NCBI RefSeq assembly: GCF_042100115.1
Contig: NC_091272.1
Location: forward strand, 2,356,001-2,420,000
DNA: 64,000 bases
Reading direction: 5' to 3'
From: Alternaria dauci
Taxonomy: Eukaryota; Ascomycota; Dothideomycetes; Pleosporales; Pleosporaceae
Position 1 is the stretch's first letter; the number at the start of each line of letters is the position of its first letter. Positions 10,525 to 22,012 of this stretch are shown in pieces. The translations under genes were made by a program, and so were the position numbers. Under the pieces are notes generated by a model. That model made no database searches and was not told the DNA's origin. It saw only the letters and a list, made by a program, of their open reading frames with translations.

Positions 10525-12778
10525 TCTGGCGGCTCGGACCTGCCTGCCTACTTCGCTTCTCAGGACTCTGGTCCATCTTATTTATGTCTTGAATTCTTCT
10601 TTCTTTACTGCCTAAAAGAATGGGCCATGTGTATATGATGGAGTGCCATTGCGCGTGTTCTAGCGGTAGCGGCGGCGTTATACCAATGTTTTTTCTTTCT
10701 CTCTCCATCACGAGATACCGAAGGGATGCATGGAATGAGGGATGAAAGGAAGAGACGATATATGATAGGAGCGACGAGCTATGGAATCATCGCAGTCGTA
10801 TGATGGACAAAAGCGGAACAACCTCTTAAATAGTAACCACTTGAACCTAACGAATTTGTTCACATCTTCAACGTGCCAACATGCGATGAGACTGCCTAGG
10901 GATAAGGGTATATATAACAGTAGTTAGCCGCTGGGCACGCGGCCCTTCTTTCCTATGAATATTGTAACCTTTCGGGCACCGGGAGCATCCAACACGGAGA
11001 CATTGACATATCAGTGACTGGTACCACAGCTTCACCTGCATTCTACATGCCCTGCATCGAATTCCCATCTCCGCTTCCATTTTCCCTTCCCTTCCCTTCC
11101 CTTCCGCGGAACCTAGGACCACTGCTATAAGCACCAAGCCTAATTCCCTTACCGCTAGGCCACAATACGAACACGGGCAATGCACCGCCGAAAGCAGGTT
11201 TGCCAGAACCCCATTTTCAACGAGAGGATTTGCGGTGCTTATTCTACCCGGATATGGAGCCGCGGGTCACGCGAGGACATCAGGCTAACACTGCGGGCAA
11301 AGAACAAAGAAGGTAATGACCGGAAAAAGAAAGGGAAATGGAGATCTTGCACCCTGCAAGATAGATTACAAGATTTTACGCTTTGCCAGAGCAGTGATGC
11401 GTCCTTTCTTTTACTTTTGGCTACGCTACGAGCGAGTACGTGCCATGTCGATTCTTCACCGCACCGTCCCGTCCCATCCATGTCCATCACCCAGCCGACG
11501 AACGTCCAAGCTAGACACCCATGCCCGTGATCCATGCACTAATCACCAGCCATCCATCGCCCGACAAGCACTAAATCGGCGATCATCCCGTCATCAATCC
11601 ACATCAGTCATGCAAGTTTCCCCAATCTGCCTTACATCATCGCGTTTCAATACCAGCCATGCTTCCGCATCAGGTCTTAATCGTTACCCTTGGCGACCAG
11701 GGGCGAGCCTTGCGTTTTCACCCCATGAGCCAATCACAATATTTCAAAGGGGACACGAAGTTGGCACGAAACGCGTCGACTACCCGTGGAGCGCGTCGCT
11801 TTTGTTACCGCTCATTGGTTGAGAGGATATCCGGAGGCTAGGAAGAGGAGGTTTGTGGCTGGCTGCTGCTTGTGTGGAACACTAGGACTCTTATCTGGGC
11901 TAGAGTGGCTCGAGAGTCCTGGAGCTACTCTGTGTCATATATGTAGGGCACATGCAGATAATACCCTTATGGTGTGGTGATCATGATGGTGCAGTGGTCA
12001 CGATAACTTTGGTTAGCTAGCGCTCATTGAGGTTGCGCAAGCGATGGCCAGTTCACACCATCCGCCCACGCCCCGTCAATCATGTTCGCATTTGTCGCGT
12101 AGCGACGGGGTATGTAATTGCTGGAAACGTCGTGGTCGTCGTAACGATGTGGCGTCGCAGTGGTTTGCTGTCGCACACAGCGCAACGCATACTAGGCACA
12201 TTAGCGGAACCAGAAAACCATATATATGTACGGCATTTATGAATCAATGCGTTTTATTAATCGCCTATGTGACCACAACCCGCATTGCAGGTGCATGGTG
12301 GGTGCCTGGCTAGTCCTTCGGTCCCAGTCTACCGAAATCGCATAATGTGATGCTGCAGCACTATGCTGTAATGTGCGGATAGCAAACAAAGGAAACAAAA
12401 ATAGCTTAGAATACAATTGTTAAAAGAAGTGTGCAAATGGGATATGTCAATAAGTGGTACAAAACGCCTGCGTTGTAGCTAGCTCGATTTTATCGCCGGA
12501 GAACAGTTGGCGGATGCATGCGAAAGTTAACGTAGAAGACGTGTGCAGTGATGCGTAGGTTGTGTCGATAATGCCTTCGAAATCCAGAAAGAGGCCAAGC
12601 CTCCGTGAACGCCATGCTTATCAAAGAATCCAGATGAAAAGAAGAGAAGCCACTGGATAGCAGCAATGCATGGAAAAGTAGATGTGCGATGCACCAAACG
12701 TGCTCAATGTCGCCAGGATGTCGTTGCGTCGTGCCCAAACGCTTGCTGGGTTGTTGTATATGGTGGATGAGATGAACT
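10525..12778. other. Long intergenic region
   Basis: 2.25 kb between the plus-strand membrane-protein gene and the 3' end of the minus-strand Whi5-like gene. Contains a short TTCCC tandem repeat and only ORFs of random appearance. No gene, tRNA or transposon recognised. Confidence 0.45.
11082..11105. repeat. TTCCC microsatellite
   Basis: A 24-nt run of about five TTCCC units in the gene-poor stretch downstream of the small membrane-protein gene. No functional sign. Confidence 0.8.
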
Positions 12779-14013
12779 TTACGAGATCAGTTCGCCGCCG
12801 AGGTCCATGCCGAAGCTATCTACTTTTCCCATGTGGCTAGTCATGTGTGAAGCATCACCAGATGGAGCAATATTGTCAAAGGTGAGATGACGCCGTGCTT
12901 CGCGGACAGCAGCGGGTGTCCTGGTGGCAACAGGTGTGCGGTTCCACGACGATGCATTGACCTGCGCAGGGCTCGGCGACATGTTGAGGAACTCTGCAAA
13001 GTTGAGGTTCGTTGACGGTGTCGCAAGACCGAAGCCTGTATAATGAGAGCCACCACCGCCCGGTGTGGACATCATCGACGAGGGAAGGGGTGTGGCTTTC
13101 GGCGGCGGAGTCGACGGGGCAAGCATTTGCGGCTTCTGGTGACCGGGTCGAACCGGCGTGGGTGACGTGGCGAGATACATTAAGAGGCTCGCATCGTTGT
13201 CGCCGTGTTTGCCTTCCCGAGCTGCGCCGGCAGCATTGAACCCACGTTGTCGAAGACGAGCTGAACGTGCAACATCAGGGGGCGGTGTGCGTGGGGCCCT
13301 CGGCGGTGACGACTGGAAGGATGACTGGAAATGCGATCTGTTCAGGGAGAAGGATGTAATGGGTAGGTCTTCGTCATCGTCTTCGGACAGTAGGGGCGAA
13401 TGCGGATCGGGGACGGTCGAGGTCTCAGAGACAAAGGACAGGCTGGGGACATGCTGACGGCCGAAGCGGGCATGTCTGCGGTGGCATACAGGCGAAGACT
13501 CGGGCAGGTGGAAGTTGTTCTTCCACGAGGTGGCAGCACTGGTGGCAGTTCTCACTTTGACACGGGCGTGGTTGCTCGACGCTGGGTACTTTGTTCGGTC
13601 GTAACGGGGTCGCTTGTTTTGGATGTAGCTGCCGGTGCTGACGGACCGACTGACTGAGCGGCGAACGTCGTCTGAGAAGATGGGCGCTTGGAGGGGGGAG
13701 GAGTCGAGGATGCTGGGCTGGTAGAAGCGCTCGGAGACGCTGGATACGTCTGACATGGCCTCGTTGCTGGAGCCGGGGCGCTTGCGCTTACGCTCGACAC
13801 CGTCGAGGACAGGCTCAATGGCATCCAGACTGAGACTCTCCCAGCCGTTCTTCATCTTGACGTTGGCCAGGGCGAGGCGGTTCTGCAGCGTCCGGGTCAT
13901 CTGAAGAGCACAGTGTCAGCAAACAAGGGCGAGGGGCTGGACATAGGGAGCTGGACCTTTGAGACCTGTGCCCTTCGCAGGACCTTGCTCGCAACTTCAT
14001 CCTGTTCGGCCAT
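12779..14013 (-). CDS. Whi5-like putative cell-cycle transcriptional repressor
   Basis: Two exons, 14013-13957 and 13900-12779, give 392 aa. The 56-nt intron has a CTGAC branch and a TTCAG acceptor. The first exon encodes MAEQDEVASKVLRRAQVSK. The second opens with a conserved-looking block (RTLQNRLALANVKMKNGWE, then SLSLDAIEP) that resembles the short helix of fungal Whi5/Nrm1-type proteins, which bind G1/S transcription factors SBF/MBF. The rest is Ser/Pro-rich and disordered with many SP/TP sites (for example SPSP, TPPP and STPPPKATPLP), suiting control by cyclin-dependent kinase. The gene is certain; the Whi5 relation rests on one short motif plus composition and is tentative. Confidence 0.6.
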
Positions 14014-15276
14014 GGTGTAGCAATTGCTGGAGGAGGCGTATAGGGGAGCAGCCGGGCAGATGATATGGCCCTGTCGACGTCTCACTAGAGTTGCTACAGT
14101 CGAAACAGCATGTGGGCGGAGCTGAGGTGACGGTCGGCAAGGACTGTGAGGAGCTGGCGATGCAAGGGGACTAGCTTCAAAGTCTGCGGCAGCACAGGCC
14201 CCGTGCTTGTCAGGGCGTTGTGGGAGTGATGATGAAGTCAAGATGCGACGAGTCGCAAGCGGCACAAAAGCCCTAGTGACCCCATGGCGGGCTCCTATCC
14301 GGCGCTGGAGCCTTGTCCGAGTGCGCCTGCAACAAAGAAAACCTATGCTGCTGAGCGTTTGGCGAGTGGCAGGGGGGTGCGTCTGGTGGCTGCGGTAAAG
14401 TCGCTGACTAAGGCACTGCGAGTGTATTGTATCGTATGCTATTGGTAACGTATCGTCCTTAGGGATTGTTTCAGGCCCGCCTTATCGCTGCACGCCGTCG
14501 TCGGGGAACGGGCGCAAATCCGTGGATTCTGAGGCTACACCAGATGAACGCGCGGATGACGACGTGTAGAATCTGTGCAGCCCTCGCAGCTCACGTGCAC
14601 TGGTCGTGTGTGTGTCAATTGCGTACAGTCCGCCGTGTCATGCCATGGATGTTTCACGCCCACGATACAACTTGACAGTTGAAGGCATGCCATGGCATGC
14701 CATCCCAAAGCGGCTAAATGCTTTCGCAACGTCATCTGTTGAGTCGCGAACCTCATTCACCACGCGCCCGTCTCGATGCAACCCACCATTCTGTCCATCT
14801 TCCGCAGTTGCGAAGTAACAAACGCGCAATTCTTGCCAATTGACCCTTTTGGAAGCCTCTAGCGCGACCATCAGAACTGCCCTGTTCGGTCCTGCTAGCT
14901 TGCATCGCCAGAGGCAGCACTTCGCGTCGGCGCCCTCTCCACCTAGACATTGCTGCCACCTTCTCAAACACAATCTTTCTTTGCTCTCTCCCGCCATACT
15001 GCATATACTGCCTTCACTCGCTTCCCGCATGCATAGTAGCATAGCTATTGCCAGTAAAGCCTCCCGTTCGCTTGTTCCCACTCTACAGTGACTATCACGC
15101 CTGTATTACGCGTCCACCCCAGCTCCCCATAGCTTCCCCGATCGCGCCCCCCCGTGTCGCTCGTTACCGCCGCTCATTACCTACGCCTATGATTCCTTAA
15201 TTTGTCAAGCTTCTCAGACTAGCCCGAGGACCTCCAGACGCTACTCTTAGCCCACACCAGCGCTGTGCTTGTTACG
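14014..15276. other. Divergent intergenic region
   Basis: Upstream regions of the minus-strand Whi5-like gene and the plus-strand metallopeptidase. Pyrimidine-rich stretches precede the metallopeptidase ATG. An 18-nt perfect palindrome lies at 14684-14701. No coding region recognised. Confidence 0.5.
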
Positions 15277-17666
15277 ATGCCGTCTTTCCTGAGAAACCTT
15301 GGTAGGAAGAGCAGCCGCATGTCCAAGAGCGGCGATCGGCCAGCAACCAGTGCAGAAAACCAAACTGTCAATAGTCTCACCCACCACGTTTCCGCCTCCA
15401 CCCTGAACTCGTCCCAAGTCGGCTCGTCGACGCCTTCTACTACCCCAGCTACCTCTACCACGGACGAAATCAACACCCAAACCAAAGACCTCACCAATGG
15501 CCCCACGCCTGCGCCTGCGCGACCCCAGCGACCGACTGTCGAACCCGTAAAACGCTACAGCGCCAATGGCTTAGCATCACCAACCTCGAACGGCTCCAAC
15601 AGTTCGTTCAACAGATCTTCGCTACTCGCGCCGCGCGTCTTATCTGTCTCGGATAACTCATGGGTACACCAACAGGTGCTGCTGATATTCGGTCAGATTG
15701 GAGAGGCACAGAGCAAACCGTTGGACGGCACACTCACGGTTAATCACCATCAGGGCCGCTTCCCATCTACTTGCTGGCCAGTACACGATTCCTACTTCAA
15801 GGCCTTGGTGCATCTCGAGCCGGGTTGGAATAGGATCCGACTCGACTTTGCCTCGCCCAAGGTCTCCTCGCCAAACACCTCCGTATCCGCTCATACTTCC
15901 TTCATCAACATAAACTACCTCCCATTGTCGCAATCGCCGCCCCTACAGCTCGCAATTATTTTGGGTCATGACTCCCCAGGCACATACGACGCCCCACCCG
16001 AGCGCATCGAGCGAGAAGGAAATAACCTAGAACTTGCGACTAAGAAGTTTCGCATGGCTGCATACCTTTGGCAGGCCTTCACTGGCGAGCAGATGAAGCG
16101 CTATGGATTCGGTCGACGCTGTTTCCGTTTCGAAGACGCATGGGAGCCCGGAACGCTAAGTTATCAAGATTGGGAACAGAACCAATACCGGACGCAGGCA
16201 AAGATTCACGTCATTCGCTCCAGGAAATCTGTTGCTGAGATACGCGATCTGGAACGCGCCCAGCAGTACGGTCCAGGAACGAAGAAAAACGAACTTTTCG
16301 ACATTGCTATAGAGGCGTGCAGAGACTACTTCCCCATGGCACCAGGCCAAAAGCATTACGTCTCCTGCTTGTTCCTCGACACCCATTGGGACACGCAGGA
16401 GAAGACAGTTCGAGGGCATGCGGCTTTAGGTGGGGGGACTGGAGATTTGCAACTGGCCATCTTTGGTTCCCACGCGCTTCACAGCTACCCATCGAGCATT
16501 GAAGAGGTTTTCCAGGCTTTCCAGGACTGCACCAAAACCGATACTGCATTCGTCGCGAATGACTGCAACGAGTCCGGAAGCTACTGGGAAGCGGCCAACA
16601 TTGGGATTGGTGCCCATCTCCACGAGACGGGACATCTCTTCGGTTGCCCCCATCAGGAGTCGGGTGTCATGTTACGTGACTACGTTACGTTGAACCGTAC
16701 CTTTACATGCCGAGAGCCATACTCAACACGCACCAAGTCACCTGGTCAGCGGCTAGTATTGCCAAACGATGAATGCAGATGGCACAAACTAGATGTACTA
16801 CGTTTCCGATTTCATCCTTGTTTCCGGATACCCATCGACAACCCGAACATCAACGGAGATGGCAGTGTGCAAGTATGGACAGTTGATGTTAGCCAAGGTG
16901 GCGTCATCGCGACCTCGAAATCGGGCATCGCTTGGGTCGAGCTGTACCTAGAAGGAGAGGATATCTGTCATTACTGGAAAGAGTTTGCTGAACAGGACAA
17001 CCAATATCCACGACAGGTTACACTGGAAGAGAGCACCCTTCGTTCCTTGCTACCGAAAGAGAAACAAAAGTTGCGCCTGAAGCTCGAAGTATACTCCGCT
17101 GGTGGAGGCAAGCACGTCGTCGAAGATTTCAGTCAGCTCTCCAACCAGAAGATTGCCCGCGTCAAGATACCGGATGGCCGATGGGGTTACCGCGGCGGCA
17201 AACTAGGTTACTCGCAGATGGAGGGCTCACAGCCGCAGGAAGTGATTTTCGATTACGTCCACATTCAAACCAAGCTTTTACTCAGCATCAAAGTGTACCA
17301 TGGTTTCGCCATGGATGGATTAGAATTCGTATACGAAGACACAGACACCCAACTCTTCGGCAAGCGAGGAGGCAGCATGTCTGAATTTGCACTAGATACG
17401 CGAAAAGGAGAGCTGTTGCTTGGCTTTTCTCTGCGTGCCGGATTATGGATTGATGGTCTGCAGATACTAACAAGCTTGGGACGGAAGAGCGAGTGGTACG
17501 GAAACCCGAATGGCGGCAGCGGGTATGTATGCATCACATTCGTAATAATTACCAGCTAACCATGTCTAGGCACACGCTTATTCCCCCTCGCGGCTACACC
17601 ATCGGCGGTCTATCCGGTTCCTGCGCACAATGGCTCGACGGCTTTTCGCTCATTATCACGCGGTGA
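15277..17666 (+). CDS. Putative zinc metallopeptidase with C-terminal jacalin-like domain
   Basis: Exons 15277-17522 and 17570-17666 give 780 aa; the 47-nt intron has a CTAAC branch. The first ATG is at 15277 (MPSFLRNLGRKSSRM); an upstream in-frame GTG is not a plausible start. The N-terminal ~120 residues are Ser/Thr-rich and disordered, with no signal peptide. The catalytic zinc site HETGHLFGCPH starts near residue 449 and fits HExxHxxGxxH with all three His present. This is the putative fungal metallopeptidase family of yeast YIL108W. From about residue 620 to the end the Gly-rich repeats (GRWGYRGGKLGYS, FVYEDTDTQLFGKRGG, IDGLQILTSLGRKSEWYG) indicate a jacalin-type beta-prism lectin fold. 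A cytoplasmic location is inferred. Substrate unknown. Confidence 0.82.
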
Positions 17667-18217
17667 TTCTGCTAGTGCGACTTTTCGTATTTTGTTTGCT
17701 TCGGCTTGCGGCCATTACGTTGCCCACTTCGGGCAGCTACCACGAGACACTACATGCTGCGTTGCTCTTATCATGAGTGAACTTTCTGGACAAGTTACCT
17801 TGTTTACTGGAACCGAAACATCCCCTTTGGCATGTTTGTATACCTCCAACTGTGTTGGTCGGGCAAAACTCGATTCGCAAGTTTACCATTATGATACCAC
17901 CGTTATTGAACTTGACCTTCTCTGTAATAGTAACAATTTCAATAGAGTTCTAGGAACACTGGGTTTTTCGTAATAGGATAACCATTTCCGAACGCTTCAC
18001 GTGCATCTGTCTGTTGATGTTTCTACCATTGTTTCATTGATAGTAGGGTATCATCGTGTTTTGTGCGCCCGCTAATCGATCACGGCATCGTTGTGCAACC
18101 TGATGCTTTTCTATCTCTCCCTCTCTCACTACAACCGAGTTCCATTGCTCTCATCGTCCGAACGCGAAGACCCGTGTACCCAAGACATTGAGTCGCATTC
18201 CTCCTGAAGACCATGGT
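17667..18217. other. Convergent intergenic region
   Basis: 3' flanks of the metallopeptidase (plus) and phosphatidylserine synthase (minus). AT-richer than the genes. No feature recognised. Confidence 0.5.
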
Positions 18218-19097
18218 CTAGGGCTTGGGAATCTTGACGCTCTTGCTGACCATCAAACATCCGTGAAGTATGAACATGGCCACAACAGGATGAAACTCAA
18301 ACGCCGTACCCTCGAGCCACAGGCCCATGGGAATCTGTTCCAGCGTCCAGCCCTTGTACACCCAGTACGCCATGACCTGCACGATACCCAGCGACATGGG
18401 AATCGGGGTGCCCTCAAAGTATTTGCTCTTGCCCGTCGCATCCTTGGGGACCATGGCAACCGTGACATTGAACCTCGCCAAACGTGTAAGACCGCAGAGC
18501 ACGAAGAAACTCAGGAGGAAATGGTCGACGGGTGTTCGCAGACCGAGACAAAAGGCAGCGGCGGCGGGGCTAACGCCAAACGAGACGAGGTCAGCCAAGG
18601 AATCGAGCTCCTGGCCCATGAGCGAGGCCTTCTTGCGCCAGCGAGCGACTTTGCCGTCCATGAAGTCGAAGAAGAGACCGAGGGGGATGAAGCCGAGGGC
18701 AAAGTACAGGTTCGTGTAGTTGAAGGGGTCCGACTGCGTGCAGTAGCGGAGCGAGGAGAAGACGGACATGATACCGCAGAAGCCTGGAATTTCTCGTGTC
18801 AGCGCATGCTTTGGTTCTTCGACTTGGACAAGCCAAATGATATGTTGGTCAGGAGAGGATGGTAGAACACGTACCATTGAGCTCAGTAATGAAATCAGCC
18901 AGATGCAGGGCCCTCACAAGAGAAAAATGTCCAGCTTCCTGCGACAGGAGCCTCGCCTGCTTGTCCTGCGCTGTTCTTCCTGTTAGCACTTGTGCTTCCC
19001 ATGCGACAATGTCTTTTTGTGTCGACATACCCTCGCCCTTTGCTGGCGGCATCTCGTCCTTGGGCTGCGGCTCTCCGCCGTTACGTCGTTGCGACAT
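18218..19097 (-). CDS. CHO1: CDP-diacylglycerol-serine O-phosphatidyltransferase (phosphatidylserine synthase)
   Basis: Exons 19097-18875 and 18783-18218 give 262 aa; the GTACGT donor and CAG acceptor are in phase. The enzyme makes phosphatidylserine from CDP-diacylglycerol and serine in the ER, the entry to the phosphatidylethanolamine/choline branch. The CDP-alcohol phosphotransferase signature is intact: DGKVARW, then [14 protein letters not shown], fitting DGxxARx(8)GxxxDxxxD. Several membrane segments follow. The N-terminal ~65 residues are hydrophilic. It lies on the same strand as the next two lipid and wall genes. The large ORF on the opposite strand is a shadow. Confidence 0.92.
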
Positions 19098-19719
19098 GTT
19101 GTGCTTGTGTGATGGTGTCGTAGTAGGCGCTTCTGCTCGCTCTCTCTCTCAAGAGAAGTTTGATTGCGCGAGGATGGAATTTAGAAAAAGAGAAAAGTGC
19201 GGCAGAGTTAAGGATCTAGGTAGGGTTGTTGCATGCAGAAAGCTTGTTGTTGGTGTGAGCAGGCGGGCAGTGACGTGCCCTGCGCCATTAGATCAAGGCT
19301 TGGGAGACCAACGTCATCTTCGTCCTACGCAAACTTCCGCGTTGCTCTGCACTGCACTGCCCGCCTCAGCCCCAATGATTTGCCATGTGCCACAATTCCA
19401 GCGCTGGCTGTTCGACATCGGCACTCACGTCCGGCAATGCAGGCTTTGGCCGTCGATCACGTCGAGCGAGTTGCGCGTCTACTCGGGCTTGCTCGTAGCC
19501 TTTGGAAAAAGTGTTGTGCTTATCCCCAGCGCGTCATGCAACTGTCCCCAGGATATGTACTGATGGAGTCGGCAGCAGTCAAATATTATGCATTACGAGT
19601 ATGTCTACATAGCAAGAAGGTTTTACACCAAGTATATCATACATCAAAATTGGTCATCATCAAATGCTTCAAGTCCTGATACGCCGCCCTTGTCGTAACA
19701 ATTGAAAGTAACCAAGGCT
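19098..19719. other. Intergenic region between CHO1 and LCB1
   Basis: The CHO1 promoter and the LCB1 3' flank on the minus strand. The proximal ~100 bp contain a CT/GA-rich run. No other feature seen. Confidence 0.5.
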
Positions 19720-21492
19720 CTACTTTCGCCTGCTGACCATCTTGGTAATAGCATGCCTTATGATGGTGCCAGCCTTCTCTGTCTCCTTCTTCGTCAGACC
19801 GCTGGTCACGCATACTTTGAGTGCAGGTGTGGGTTGCCAGCCTGCGTCTCGGGGGTTCAGCCCAAGACCGAGAGGGAAAGACTTGAGTCGTGTTATGAGA
19901 ACGCCGTTCGCAAGACACTGTAACAGTCAGCATATTGTCCAGGACCAATCTTGCATACACCATCAGGATACGTACCTCGTCGACAACTTCCCTAAAGATC
20001 TGATTTTGGTCATCGATGCTCAGCTTCTTGCTGTCAATAACTTCGTCTTTCAGAACTAGTAGCATGATCGGGTTATCCACCGAACTACTACACCGGACCC
20101 AATCGCTCCTGGGGTCCAACTGCCCCCTCATGGCCTTTACATTCTCCCTGAGTCCCGCCAGAATATCCGGTTGTTGTTGCAATAAGCTGATAGTCTCACT
20201 AGCGGTCGTACTCAGCAAAGCAGGGAGGGCAGCCGAGTAGGTGTAAGACGCCGAAGAGATGCGCTGGTGCTCGACGACTTCCTCGTTGCCGGCGCAGAAA
20301 CCTCCTGCAGCACAGAGAGGGCCAGAGAGCGAACCAATTATCATGTCTACTTCTGCAGCATCGACGTTTTGCGCTTCCGTGACACCGCCGCCGGTGCGGC
20401 CGAGGACGCCGTAGGACCAGGTTTCGTCGAGGATGAGACGGAATTTGTACTTCAGCTTGAGTTCGATCTTTTCAACATGTTAGCAAAACCATCCATGTCC
20501 CTCGGAAGCATGGACATGTGATGGACGTACGATCTTGGGCAGGTTCACCACATCACCAATGTTCTCAAATAGACCTTCGGTGATGATGAAACGTCTGGTA
20601 AGCGGCTTCTTGGCTTGCTCCTTGACAACCTTCTTGAGCACGTTCTCCAGATCCTCCATGTCATTGTGTTCAAACCACCTGACAGTACTGCGGCTGATTT
20701 GGATGCCCTTTCTTGCAGCAAAGTTGAGCGCGCGGTCCGCCACAATAATGTCTCCTCTCTTGCTGAAACTGGGGATGACGCTGCTTATAGTCGAGAACGA
20801 TTGTGCGTAAATAATGCAGGCAGGAACACCGAGGTGTGCAGCGACGTCGGCTTCGGTCTTCATGTGGACGTCCTGTGTACCGTAGAAGCCAGGGGGCCCA
20901 CAGGGGCCAACGCCGTAGGTCCGTAGGGTCTGAATGGCCTTTTCTTTCAGGACATCGTTGGAAAGGAAGTTGTAGAAGTTGTACGAGGCAAGGTTCGTTA
21001 CGGTACGGCCGTTGGAGAGCTTCGACTTGGGACCGGTCGGCCTGCGCGGTACTTGATTAGCATTGGTCCGCAACGCTGAAAAGGCCACGAGGGCTGTAGG
21101 GTGCTATACCCAACAATGATGGGCCGCTTCTCGTTGTCTAGTTCTTCGAGCGCGGTAGGCGGTGCGACAAGCGGCTCTGGAGTCCAGTCTTCGACCAGTT
21201 CGTCAATCTCCTATCTGCTCGTTAGCCTACCACATCTACGCATCTGTACCCAGGGCGCGGAACATACGGCATCAGTCAGCTGCACTTTCTTCTGGGTGCT
21301 GTATTTGGGTGCAAGCAAGTAGCGCACCGCAAAGAGGAACAGGAATAACTCTATCGCGCTGCGAACCGGGTCGTTCTGGTAACTCGACTTGATGTAGCGG
21401 ACAGCGATGGCGGAGCCTGGTATGCGATTGAATTGCGCATTGGCATCATTAAAGAAGCGCGTAGTGACATTCTGTATCTCATTGAGATCCAT
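19720..21492 (-). CDS. LCB1: Serine palmitoyltransferase subunit 1
   Basis: Five exons join in phase: 21492-21268, 21210-21110, 21041-20531, 20467-19976 and 19917-19720 (508 aa). With Lcb2 it condenses serine and palmitoyl-CoA, the first step of sphingolipid synthesis, at the ER. The start MDLNEIQNV precedes a membrane segment (AIELFLFLFAVRYLLAP). The alpha-oxoamine synthase fold follows: NLASYNFYNFL, GVGPCGPPGFYGTQDVH, CIIYAQSFSTISSVIPSF, LILDETWSYGVLGRTGGG. At the position of the PLP-binding lysine the chain reads GSLSGPLCAAGGFC with no Lys, as expected for the catalytically inactive Lcb1 subunit. It ends in a basic tail, MVSRRK. Confidence 0.93.
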
Positions 21493-22012
21493 GATGGCTA
21501 GTTGTCGCGTGGTTGCTGCTGTTGTTGTTGTTGGGGATGCGGCGAAAGGGCGGAGGTGTGGACCCTGGGCAACTTCAACGCCTAATGCCTCATCTCGCAA
21601 GGGCCTCCATTTCGGGGGCTCAGAAGTAAATTTCGCAAAAGGACGTGCAAATCACTTCAGAAAACACATTTCAGCAGCAACATGATAAGGCACAGGAACA
21701 GGTTGTGTGTTAAGACATCCATATATTTGTCTGCAATGCATTCACTTTCTAAAATATTCGCCTTCCCATGATGAACCAAAACAACCCTTCGTAGTGTATG
21801 TGCAGCCAAGTCCGCGCCTCCAGCGGACATCAGTGTTCAAAATGAGAGAAAGCAGGTCGATAGCCCGCTGTGTAACGCCGAAAGAAACGAAGGAAATGCT
21901 GTAGTGGATATTACAATCATTATGGGACCAACCAAGTCGACACGCTCATGATTCGCCAATGTTGTACAAAACAGGCTGCGAAGACAGAAGTAACGATTCG
22001 CAACGCTTGCTT
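21493..22012. other. Intergenic region between LCB1 and the glucan synthase gene
   Basis: The LCB1 promoter and the 3' flank of the glucan synthase gene. No ORF or repeat of note. Confidence 0.5.

Noticed and set aside
15265..15276. GTG at 15265 as the metallopeptidase start
   Set aside because: A normal ATG follows 12 bp later in the same frame; non-ATG starts are rare in fungi.
18188..18865. 225-codon plus-strand ORF opposite CHO1
   Set aside because: The minus strand carries the CDP-alcohol phosphotransferase motif and proper exons; this is its shadow.
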